Positions 1 to 8,344 of a stretch of 64,000 bases of DNA are shown piece after piece. Below the pieces are notes generated by a model, which saw only the letters and a program-made list of their open reading frames with translations, did not search any database and had not been told where the DNA came from. Numbering within the stretch: position 1 is the stretch's first letter; each line of letters begins with the position of its first letter. Position numbers and translations under genes: made by a program. The stretch lies in assembly GCA_037501455.1 (NCBI GenBank), contig CM074862.1:53413501-53477500 (forward strand), written 5' to 3'. Origin of the DNA: Lantana camara. Its lineage: Eukaryota; Streptophyta; Magnoliopsida; Lamiales; Verbenaceae.

Positions 1-203
1 TCTGATCACGCTTCTTCTTTTCGGCCTTCCCCTTCGAAATGCCACCAGTGGGCCTAAGGGGTTTCTTCTTCTTCTTGTGGGCTTTCTTGCCCTTACCTTT
101 AGAAGGCCCAGAAGAGGAAGATGGAGCATTCACCATCAAAACCTTATTGTCCTTCTTGATCGTGCTTTCAGCAGTCACAAGCTGACTAATCAGCTCAACT
201 ACA
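1..203 (-). pseudogene. copia B gag fragment (nucleocapsid part), left of insertion A
   Basis: Read on the minus strand this matches the gag segment of element A at about 4970-5160: the serine-rich linker, the Lys-rich tract and the start of the basic stretch before the zinc knuckle. It is the downstream half of the gag whose upstream half is at 10291-10843. The two halves were split by insertion of A, with CTACA duplicated on both sides (199-203 and 10291-10295). The rest of B lies left of the window. The upstream half has an early stop codon, so this is not an expressed protein. Confidence 0.9.
199..203. repeat. target site duplication of A, left copy (CTACA)
   Basis: CTACA directly precedes the TGTTAGG start of the A 5' LTR and is repeated at 10291-10295 after the CCAACA end of the 3' LTR. 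Five base pairs is the usual size for Ty1/copia integrase. Removing A and one copy rejoins the gag of B. Confidence 0.95.
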
Positions 204-1351
204 TGTTAGGAATAGTGCCCTAGAAAGCCGATTGTATATCCGCTTTGTACTTTTCCTTATTGTAATCACAGACAATCTTTGAATAAAATAACGAATTGAG
301 GCAACACTTCTTTATATGCTCTTGTTTGGTATGCGTTTACTTTAGCTGTGCATGTATGAGAACTCCCCTAATCCTGATGACTTTAGGACTCTACCATTTA
401 GGTGAAATGGTTCATGAAACGAGCCCTATATCACATAAGTCATGATTAGTAAAATACTCCAAGCCGATGAGTCCTACAGACAGTGGGAGTGTCAACCTGA
501 CTCCTCTAAGGCTTGCTTATGGGATCACGCCCTTAAGAAGGACCACCTTGTTTCATGGAGGTGTAAAGTGTATAGTTGATACGTGCGTGATACATGAGGG
601 TGCTTACTTTAATAAGTAAGTTCACTGAGGTGCCCCGTGTGAGAACATTCCTAAATGGGAAAGGAAGTTTCTATTTCAGGAAATGGAAACTTCCAGATTA
701 GGAAATATCTGACGAGTCATTGATGTGATTAATTGATCCTTAGACTTGAGGTTCCTTGTCACTTTATGAGTTAACTCTGTAGTCTTAGGTATAAGCTTTA
801 AAGGGTGTCGCCTTAGACAACTGATTCAAGGCTTATGCTGGGGCTGCACAAGTGATTCATGAAAGTGAATGAGAATCAAGAAAGGACCTACACTTGCATT
901 TGCAAGGTGATCTCTTATTGTGTAAGTCATTCATATGCCATATGGAGTCCTTGGCCAAGGCAGTAGATCAAGACATCAAGAAAAGGGTTTCTTGGATTGA
1001 GATCAAATGGATATGAAATGCACTTAGCTTTAAGACCGGATTATTAGGGTTCTGATTATTCCCTTGCCCTAGATCTTGGTTGAGAGATAGTAAGTAGGAG
1101 GATTGTATCTCACATGAATCAATGACTTAAAGGTTCTGTCGAATCCGAACATTCCAATTCAGCTAGGGGTTAAACACCTGTTGCTAGACTATGGTCGTTT
1201 AATCTGTGGACTGATTAATTAATTAGTGAATTAATTAATTAGGGTCACTGCTAATTGAATTGAGAACCTAGAGGGTCACACACAACAACTTGGTTACATG
1301 AGTTGAGGCTTGAAAATGATTAAACGAGTTAATCGGACCAAGAGGGTTCCA

Positions 1352-1419
1352 CACGTGTGAATTCACACGTGTGGCTCGCGTGAGTGACACGTGTCACTGT
1401 GACACGTGTCACACACGTG
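1352..1419 (+). promoter_or_regulatory. cluster of five G-box palindromes (CACGTG) in U3 of A
   Basis: CACGTG occurs at 1352, 1366, 1388, 1403 and 1414, mostly within longer palindromes such as ACACGTGT and GACACGTGTC. CACGTG is the plant G-box/ABRE core bound by bZIP and bHLH factors. The cluster lies about 340-400 bp upstream of the TATA box. It recurs in the 3' LTR (about 9490-9562) and, with losses, in the LTRs of B, C, K and L. The role as an enhancer is inferred. Confidence 0.6.
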
Positions 1420-1753
1420 TGATAATATATATATGTGTTAAATAATTAATTAGTTAATTATTTAATAGACTTTGGTTTAATTTTGAATTAAAAGGAAAGT
1501 CTAATTTTGGAGAAAATGATCTAGTTAATTAATTACGAATTAATTAATTAGATAAAAATAAGTTATTTATTTTATAATAAATAAAGTATAAAATTATCCA
1601 AAAATAGTTTGGATATTTTTGAGCTCTCTTAAAAGTTGACTAGAAATAGAATTCAAAGTCAAAGTTGGAAAATACTTGATGATCAAGTAATAGGAGAGAG
1701 AGGAACCAAATCCTAGTCCAATATGGACTAGTTTCGGCCGTCCCTCCCCTTTC

Positions 1754-1780
1754 CTATATATAGGGGAGCTCATGCTCCCC
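1754..1780 (+). promoter_or_regulatory. TATA box and start-proximal hairpin of LTR A
   Basis: CTATATATAG (1754-1763) is a good TATA box. It is followed at once by a perfect hairpin, GGGGAGC (1763-1769) / GCTCCCC (1774-1780) with loop TCAT. The same TATA-hairpin pair recurs in the other LTRs with different stems or loops (for example GGGGAGCTCGAGCTCCCC in B). Transcription would start about 25-35 bp after the TATA box; this is inferred. Confidence 0.65.
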
Positions 1781-2151
1781 TTTAGAGCTAATTGACAATT
1801 CTTGGTTCATGTGTTGAACACCTTCCTTTCTCCAAGATTAAATTAAACCCTAGGTTAAGCCTAAACACTAATTAGAGAACTAGCATCCTTACTAATTAGA
1901 TTGTGATCAAGTTGGTGGACTTTCTCTAGAGACTTCAAGTTAGAAGTTTGAAGATTCGAGCTTTACCAAGGAGAGGGGATCAAGCCGCGAGAAGAGCGTT
2001 CTTGGGTGGCTTGAAACGCTTCAAGAAAGAATAAAAGAAAAGTAAGTTTTCTATCTTTACGAATTTGGTTACACGATTGCGAGTTCAAGGTCCTTTTGTT
2101 GGAAAAATTTTTTTAAATTCCGCTGCTTTCTGATTCGTGTTTTCCAACAAG

Positions 2152-2164
2152 TGGTATCAGAGCC
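2152..2164 (+). other. primer binding site of A (initiator Met tRNA)
   Basis: TGGTATCAGAGCC lies two bases after the 5' LTR. This is the classic complement to the 3' end of plant initiator Met tRNA, used to prime minus-strand DNA synthesis. Confidence 0.95.
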
Positions 2165-2400
2165 ACCTCGTTAATCGTGTTTCTAATTCGTCTCAATTAT
2201 ACTGAATTTGGTAGAAATTCTTGGGCTTGATGCGATTGAGTATTTGTAATTGTTTTAGAAAGCCTGAATTACGAAACTGTATTTTTTCCTGAAAGTTTCT
2301 GAAAAATTGGTTTTTATAAAATTTGATTTTGAAAAACAATTTTAGATTTGAAACTGTATAAACTGTTTTTGGATTTCTTGGATTGGTTTTGCTTTTGAAC

Positions 2401-2772
2401 GAAAACACGAAACGAAAGCCCGGAACACGATGAACACGCGAAACCCCGCGCGCGAAGGAGTCGCGCGCGCGGGCTTCGCGCGCCACCCTCCCGCACGCCG
2501 TCCGCCCGTCGCCGCCCAGGCCTGGCCGGGACAGACCGGCCAGCCTCCCAGCTCCTCCCGCACGCCTGTGCGGGAGCGTCCAGGGCGCGCCTAGGGCGGC
2601 CGAGACTGGCCGCCCATCGCCCAGCAGGGTATGCGCGCGCAGTGCGCGCACTCGCCTGGCCTTGGCCGGGCGCTGTGCGCGCCTGCCGTGCGCGTCCGCG
2701 CGCGCTTGCGACGCTGTGCCCCGTTTCACGCACGGGCCCCGTTTTCGTGATCCGGCCTTTTCGTGTTTCGTG
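2401..2772 (+). other. GC-rich hypervariable cassette in the leader of A
   Basis: A sharply GC-rich, CpG-rich block in an otherwise AT-rich element. It is bounded by GAAAACACGAAAC on the left and TTTTCGTGTTTCGTG on the right, which are inverted relative to each other. The corresponding blocks in B (12515-12863), C (15961-16253) and K (38603-38981) occupy the same slot but differ strongly in sequence inside, while the flanks align well. It contains a perfect 9-bp hairpin, CTCCCGCAC (2555-2563) / GTGCGGGAG (2568-2576). Confidence 0.75.
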
Positions 2773-3870
2773 CAATCCAGTCCCAATTTTATTTTAATTT
2801 TAAAATTCTATTTTTGAATATTTATTTTAATTTTGAATAAAACTTAAAATTGGGATTTTTTGAGAAATTGAAACGGTTTATATTTTGGGAAAGTACATCT
2901 TAATAAAATTATTAATTTTCAGAAATTAATTGGAATTTTATTTGTTTTGGTAATTTGGGATTTATTGAAAACTTTTATAAATAAGACTCGCATCAAGTCG
3001 TGTTTTAAGCTATTAGAGCTTAAAGCGAGAATTTTAATTTATTGGTTAAATTTAAATTCTTGCAAAAGCATGTTAGGTGATCCTGTGTTTAGATCTTTGT
3101 ATGGTTTTAATTTATGCACATGAATGGTTTAAATTGGGGTTGGAGCCCTATAGTTGCGTTTTTTCAATTGAGGTTGGAGCCTCACTTATGTGCGTACTGT
3201 TATGTGATTTATTATGTGGCTTTCCATATTACTGTTTTGAGGCCGGGGTATGCCCCGTGTAATTGTCTAAGGCCAATATGAAGATTGAGCCTTATTACTT
3301 TATGTCTTTTTCTTTTTTTTGTAATTTGAGAGTAGAGATAGGTGGTGAGGTTTTATTTTCATTTTGGAGACAATGCACCCATGGAGTAAGATGGACCACA
3401 TTCAAGTAACAAGGAGGCCATAAGTGAAGACCCCTCAAAATGTTAGGGAGGGGAATCTCAATTGTTAAATGTAATAGAGATAGGGCTCGTATTTTGTTAC
3501 TGCTTTCCCTTATGTGATTTGAACTGTTTGTGTGGCATGTATGTTAGAACTTGTGATTGTGGAGTGGCTCCCACATATCACGCATAAGATAGGTAAAACC
3601 CATGATCATTACATGTTAGTATCATGCTAGGACATGTTATCTGTTTATGTGTTTGTTTGAAATGCATTTAAGTGTACTTGCATTAATCAAGACTAATAAA
3701 ATTGGATAACATATATGTTGGTGAGGTCGAACCGGACAACTCTCCGGTTGATTCGAAAATTCCCATTAAATATTAAGCTAACTTCGAACAAATAGGTGTT
3801 TAATTCGAGATGCAAATTTTGAATTAAATTCCTAGCATTCCATCAATAGGTTTTAAGTTTAGTAAGTAAA

Positions 3871-4215
3871 GCTAGTTATTGTCCGCGAGTCGTGGGATAG
3901 CTAGTGGAGCTTATTAGTTCTTAGTTACCTGATTAATCATTTTAAATGATCAATATTTCGTGGTCAATTTTAGCAAGGGCGATGTCCGCGAGTCGTGGGT
4001 CGTTCAAACTAAGTTTTGGTCATGATCTTATGATTGATGGGTCTAGCTTAACGCCTAAGTAAATATGGATGTCGCACGAGTCGTGGGTCCATATTGAAAG
4101 ATAGGTGATGCAAAAACAATTACTAAGAGTTCTAAAGGTGTTAGAATTGGTAAGTTGTACCTACCTAGGGTTCTTACTAAGAATGTCCGCGAGTCGTGGG
4201 TTCGAGGTAAAATGC
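3871..4215 (+). ncRNA. four-copy stem-loop array in the leader of A (candidate cis-acting RNA)
   Basis: The sequence GTCCGCGAGTCGTGGG occurs at 3881-3896, 3984-3999 and 4185-4200, with the variant GTCGCACGAGTCGTGGG at 4071-4087. Each copy is flanked by its own inverted repeat: around copy 3, AATATGGA / TCCATATT; around copy 1, CTAGTTAT / ATAGCTAG with one G-U pair; copies 2 and 4 have longer imperfect arms. The core itself can fold as CCGCG-AGT-CGTGG (CACG-AGT-CGTG in the variant). The same array is present in B (11050-11370) and K (40086-40425). It acts in cis if it acts at all; packaging, dimerisation or translation control are possible. Confidence 0.6.
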
Positions 4216-4407
4216 CTAGGATCTTAGTACCCATTGGGAAACGTGTTCCTCTTAGATCTTTGGGAATTATAGATCTTTGAAAAAACAGTGGGAGCTACAT
4301 TAGATTAAAGACCTTATCTTTTGTATATCGTTATAATTCAGCATGCTCACTAGTTCTCTGTTTTACCATTTAGGTCGTAGATTCTGTGATTCTCTACGTG
4401 TTTTGAA

Positions 4408-7197
4408 ATGGCAACCAAAAACCCTCTTGTATCGATCCTCGAGTCAAACAAGTTGACTGGTCCCAACTATTCTGATTGGCTGAGGAATCTAAAAATCATT
4501 TTAGATTCTGAGAAGAGAACTTATGTTCTCTTCGAAGGGGAGCCTACTCCTGAAGGGGAGGCTCCCACTCGGCCCGAGCGGGATGCGATTCAGAAGTGGA
4601 AGGATGATAATCTCCAAGCCCGTTGCCCTATGTTGGCTAACATGTCTCCGGACTTGCAAAGACAACATGAGGCCATGGAATTTGCTTGGGAGATTTACGA
4701 CCACTTAGAGCAACTTTACCGCCCTCATGAACATGTTACAAGGTATAACACTTCAAAGGAATTATTCCACTTGAGAATGAGGGAAGGTACAAGTGTCCAT
4801 GAATATGGACTCAAGTTTCTTGCCCTTACTGAGAAACTTGCTTCCATGGACATGCCACTGAAAGATGAGCTTTCAGTGGATTTGTTGCTAGCTTCGCTCC
4901 CACCATCATTCAACCCATTTGTCCTTAACTTCAACATGAATCATGCTGGTGCTACTGTAGCTGAGCTGATTAGTCAGCTTGTGACTGCTGAAAGCACGAT
5001 CAAGAAGGACAATAAGGTTTTGAAGGTGAATGCTCCATCTTCCTCTTCTGGGCCTTCTAAAGGTAAGGGCAAGAAAGCCCAAAAGAAGAAGAAGAAACCC
5101 CTTAGGCCCACTGGTGGCATTTCGAAGGGGAAGGTCCAAAAGAAGAAGCGTGATCAGAAAGAGGATGTTTGCTTCCATTGTGGCAAAGCGGGACATTGGA
5201 GGAGAAACTGCCCAGAGTACAAGGCTGCTCTAAAGAAAGGTATCTTTCTCGTTGAAGTAAATCTTTCTATTAATTCTAGTTCTTGGGTACTTGATACCGG
5301 TTGTGGAACTCATATCTGTAATGATGTACAGATGCTAAGTGAAGTCCAACAACTCAAAGAAGGAGAATGTGTCTTGAAGATCGGCGATGGCTCAAACGTT
5401 GAAGCTCGAGCTTTAGGCACAATTAGATTAGATTTAGGTAGTTTTGAGTTAGTATTAAACAAAGTCCTTTATGTACCGAACATTATTCGTAATATAATTT
5501 CAATTCCAATATTAGATTGTGAAGGTTATGAAACTTATATTAAGAATGGTAAATACTTTATCAAACGGAACAACTCTTCCGTTAATATCGGTACTCTAAG
5601 TAATGGACTTTACCTAACTCAAAATATTAATATTATGAATATACAACGAGAAACAAAGCGTAAGAGAGATGACAAAGTTTCAGCTCCCTTATGGCACGCT
5701 AGATTAGGACACATTTCCAAGAACAGAATTAGCAAGATAAACACTTTAGGATCATTCTCTGAAAATGATCTCAAAGAGTTAACTTCTTGCGAATCCTGTC
5801 TCAAAGGAAAGATGTCCAAAGTTCCTTTTAAAGGAACTGTGGAACGTGCCACTAAGGTTCTGGATTTGATCCATACTGATGTTTGTGGACCGCTTAGTGT
5901 AAGCACAAGAAACAATCATCAGTATTTCATAACCTTTACTGATGACTTCAGTCGGTATGGTTATGTATACTTAATGAAGTATAAATCTGAAGCTTTTGAG
6001 AAATTCTTAGAATTTCAAAAGGAGGTTGAGAACCAAACTGGTCACAAGATCAAAGCACTTCGATCTGATCGAGGAGGCGAATATCTTAGTGAAGAATTCC
6101 TTAATCATCTCAAAGATAATGGGATTATCTCTCAGTGGACTCCTCCGAGAACTCCTCAACTTAATGGAGTTTCTGAGAGAAGGAATCGAACCCTACTTGA
6201 TATGGTTCGTTCCATGATGAGTTTCACTGACTTACCACCTTCTTTCTGGGGTTATGCCCTAGAAAGTGCAGCAAAGATTTTGAATCTAGTTCCCTCTAAG
6301 TCAGTCCCTAAAACGCCCTATGAAACGTGGCATGGTAAACTCCCTAGTTATTCTTACTTAAGAATTTGGGGTTGTCCTGCTTACGTGAAGAGGACAGTGG
6401 GAGATAAGTTAGAATCTCGTTCTAACTTGTGCTACTTTGTAGGTTATCCTAAGGAATCCATAGGATACTACTTCTATGATCAGTCTGAACAAAAGGTGTT
6501 TGTTTCTAGAAATGCCACTCTTCTTGAGGAACCGTTCCTTAAAGAAAAGAAGGGCAAGATCATAGAATTAGAAGAAGTACAAAGTGACCCCACACCACCC
6601 ACTGAAGAAACGTCCCACTCTGATCAACTACAACCAATCACGAATTTCGATACACACGAAAATCCTCCTCTAAGGCGTTCTGAACGTACTCCTAGACAGC
6701 CGGAGAGATGGTATGGATTCCTCCATGAAATCTCTCAAAAGGATAATGATCCTTTAACATATGAGGAGGCACTTTCAGATTCTGACTCTGAACAGTGGAT
6801 AGAAGCCATGAAATCCGAAATGGATTCCATGAACTCCAACCAAGTTTGGACCTTGGTAGATTTGCCTGATGGGGTCAAACCCATAGGTTGCAAATGGATC
6901 TTTAAGAGAAAGCTTGGAGTTGATGGAAGCATTGCAACCTACAAAGCAAGATTGGTTGCAAAAGGATTCACTCAAAGACCCGGCGTGGACTTTGACGAAA
7001 CCTTTTCACCAGTTGCAATGCAAAAGTCCATTCGAATCATGCTTGCCATTGCTGCATATTATGACTATGAGATATGGCAAATGGATGTGAAAACTGCCTT
7101 TCTCAATGGTGACATTGACAAAGACATTTATATGGAGCAACCCATAGGTTTCACATTCAGTGGGAGTGAGCAAAAGGTTTGCAAACTCCAAAGATGA
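4408..7197 (+). CDS. gag-pol: gag-protease-integrase-RT (N-terminal part) of A, ending at a nonsense codon
   Basis: A 929-residue frame starting at the ATG after the leader; the same start is used in B and K. Residues 1-250 are capsid-type gag (GPNYSDWLRNL near the start), followed by a Lys-rich stretch. The zinc knuckle CX2CX4HX4C is at C255, C258, H263 and C268. The aspartic protease motif is D296-T-G. The integrase HHCC finger is H430, H435, C461, C464, and the catalytic D491, D554 and E590 have the typical 35-residue D-E spacing. RT begins at about residue 790 with the catalytic Asp in QMDVKTAF (D893). The frame stops at TGA 7195-7197, where K has a serine codon, so this looks like a one-base nonsense change. 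The other half follows in the same frame. Confidence 0.93.
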   Translation: MATKNPLVSILESNKLTGPNYSDWLRNLKIILDSEKRTYVLFEGEPTPEGEAPTRPERDAIQKWKDDNLQARCPMLANMSPDLQRQHEAMEFAWEIYDHLEQLYRPHEHVTRYNTSKELFHLRMREGTSVHEYGLKFLALTEKLASMDMPLKDELSVDLLLASLPPSFNPFVLNFNMNHAGATVAELISQLVTAESTIKKDNKVLKVNAPSSSSGPSKGKGKKAQKKKKKPLRPTGGISKGKVQKKKRDQKEDVCFHCGKAGHWRRNCPEYKAALKKGIFLVEVNLSINSSSWVLDTGCGTHICNDVQMLSEVQQLKEGECVLKIGDGSNVEARALGTIRLDLGSFELVLNKVLYVPNIIRNIISIPILDCEGYETYIKNGKYFIKRNNSSVNIGTLSNGLYLTQNINIMNIQRETKRKRDDKVSAPLWHARLGHISKNRISKINTLGSFSENDLKELTSCESCLKGKMSKVPFKGTVERATKVLDLIHTDVCGPLSVSTRNNHQYFITFTDDFSRYGYVYLMKYKSEAFEKFLEFQKEVENQTGHKIKALRSDRGGEYLSEEFLNHLKDNGIISQWTPPRTPQLNGVSERRNRTLLDMVRSMMSFTDLPPSFWGYALESAAKILNLVPSKSVPKTPYETWHGKLPSYSYLRIWGCPAYVKRTVGDKLESRSNLCYFVGYPKESIGYYFYDQSEQKVFVSRNATLLEEPFLKEKKGKIIELEEVQSDPTPPTEETSHSDQLQPITNFDTHENPPLRRSERTPRQPERWYGFLHEISQKDNDPLTYEEALSDSDSEQWIEAMKSEMDSMNSNQVWTLVDLPDGVKPIGCKWIFKRKLGVDGSIATYKARLVAKGFTQRPGVDFDETFSPVAMQKSIRIMLAIAAYYDYEIWQMDVKTAFLNGDIDKDIYMEQPIGFTFSGSEQKVCKLQR

Positions 7198-8328
7198 ATC
7201 TATGGATTGAAACAGGCTTCTAGGAATTGGAACATTCGATTTGATGAATCAGTCAAAGCGTTTGGCTTCATCCAAATTTCGAATGAATCATGTGTGTATA
7301 GAAAGGAATTGGAGACCTCAGTGCAATTCTTAGTGCTTTATGTTGATGACATCCTTCTTATTGGGAATTCGAAAGATGACATGAAAGTGACTAAGTTATG
7401 GTTATCGAACCAATTCGAGATGAAAGATCTTGGTGATGCGTCCTATATCCTTGGAATTAAAATCTATAGAGATAGATCTAGAAGGTTAATAGGACTATCA
7501 CAGTCGATGTACATTGACAAAGTATTGAAGAGATTCAATATGGAGTCAGCAAAGGTTAAGAACCTTCCTATGAGTGTAGGAACATGTCTTTCAAAGAAGA
7601 TGTGTCCTAAGACTAACCTTGAGAAGGAAAGAATGACTCATACACCTTATGCATCAGCAATAGGTAGCATAATGTATGCAATGTTATGTACTCGACCGGA
7701 TGTGGCTTATGCACTTAGTGTAACAAGTCGTTTCCAATCTGACCCTGGAGATGGTCACTGGGCTGCCGTGAAGAATATTCTTAAGTACTTGAAAAGTACT
7801 AAAGATTTGTTCTTAGTTTACGGAGGTCAGAAAGATCTTACTGTCGAAGGATACTGCGATGCAAGCTTTGCATCTGACTTAGATGATTTTAAGTCAATGT
7901 CAGGATACATTTTCTGCCTAAACGGCGGAGCAGTGAGTTGGAAGAGTTCCAAGCAAACAACCACTGCAGATTCGACCACTGAGGCCGAATACTTAGCTGC
8001 AAATGATGCAGCTAAGGAAGGTGTTTGGATTAGAAACTTCATTCAAGAGTTGAATGTTGTTCCTAGCATGAAAGACCCCATTACTGTGTTTTGTGACAAC
8101 ACTGGGGCGGTTGCTCAAGCAAGAGAACCAAGATCTCACCAACGGACCAAGCACATAATGAGGAAGTATCACCTAATCCGTGATATTATCAAGAGAGGAG
8201 ATGTGCAAATTGAGAGGGTCACATCAGCAGAGAACGTGGCAGATCCACTTACTAAACCCCTTAGTCGAGAAGCTTTCCAAGGTCATCTTCAGAAGATGGG
8301 ACTTAGAATAGCTTTAGAATGGCTTTGA
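7198..8328 (+). pseudogene. gag-pol: RT (C-terminal part) and RNase H of A, downstream of the nonsense codon
   Basis: Continues the frame of 4408-7197 with no shift. It has the RT catalytic motif YVDD (Asp residues 980-981 counted from the gag start), the LSQSMYIDKVLKRF segment, then RNase H with YCDAS (D1151) and the ADSTTEAEY motif. It ends at TGA 8326-8328, 16 bp before the 3' LTR. The whole polyprotein would be 1306 codons, a normal size for a single-frame copia element. No other break is visible. The first Met in this part (7207) is internal to RT, so independent translation is unlikely; the TGA could matter little if suppressed, which is speculation. Confidence 0.9.
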
Positions 8329-8333
8329 CGGGC

Positions 8334-8344
8334 AAGTGGGAGAT
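8334..8344 (+). other. polypurine tract of A
   Basis: AAGTGGGAGAT sits directly before the TGTTAGG of the 3' LTR. It is the plus-strand primer site, and the same tract stands at the same place in K. Confidence 0.9.

Larger units (their letters stand above)
204..2149 (+). repeat. 5' LTR of copia A
   Basis: Starts TGTTAGG and ends CCAACA, giving perfect 5'-TG..CA-3' ends. The upstream part (U3, about 1.55 kb) contains a cluster of CACGTG palindromes and a TATA box at about 1754. The transcribed part would be the last 370 bp or so. Several inverted AT runs (TTAATTAATTAG and similar) lie around 1215-1245 and 1520-1550. The 3' LTR is the same length. Confidence 0.96.
2165..4407 (+). other. long untranslated leader of A
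   Basis: About 2.2 kb between the primer site and gag, with no coding frame that is conserved between copies. It holds, in order, a GC-rich cassette (2401-2772), an AT-rich stretch, a segment with repeated GTTGGAGCC words (about 3135-3180), a gag-proximal part with four related stem-loops (3871-4215), and the gag start. The ORFs on either strand inside the GC cassette are not shared by B, C and K, so I do not call them genes. Confidence 0.8.

Noticed and set aside
2193..2786. Minus-strand ORFs of 197 and 153 codons in the GC-rich cassette of A
   Set aside because: Rich in Arg/Ala from GC-rich sequence, overlapping frames in both directions, and not conserved in B, C or K.
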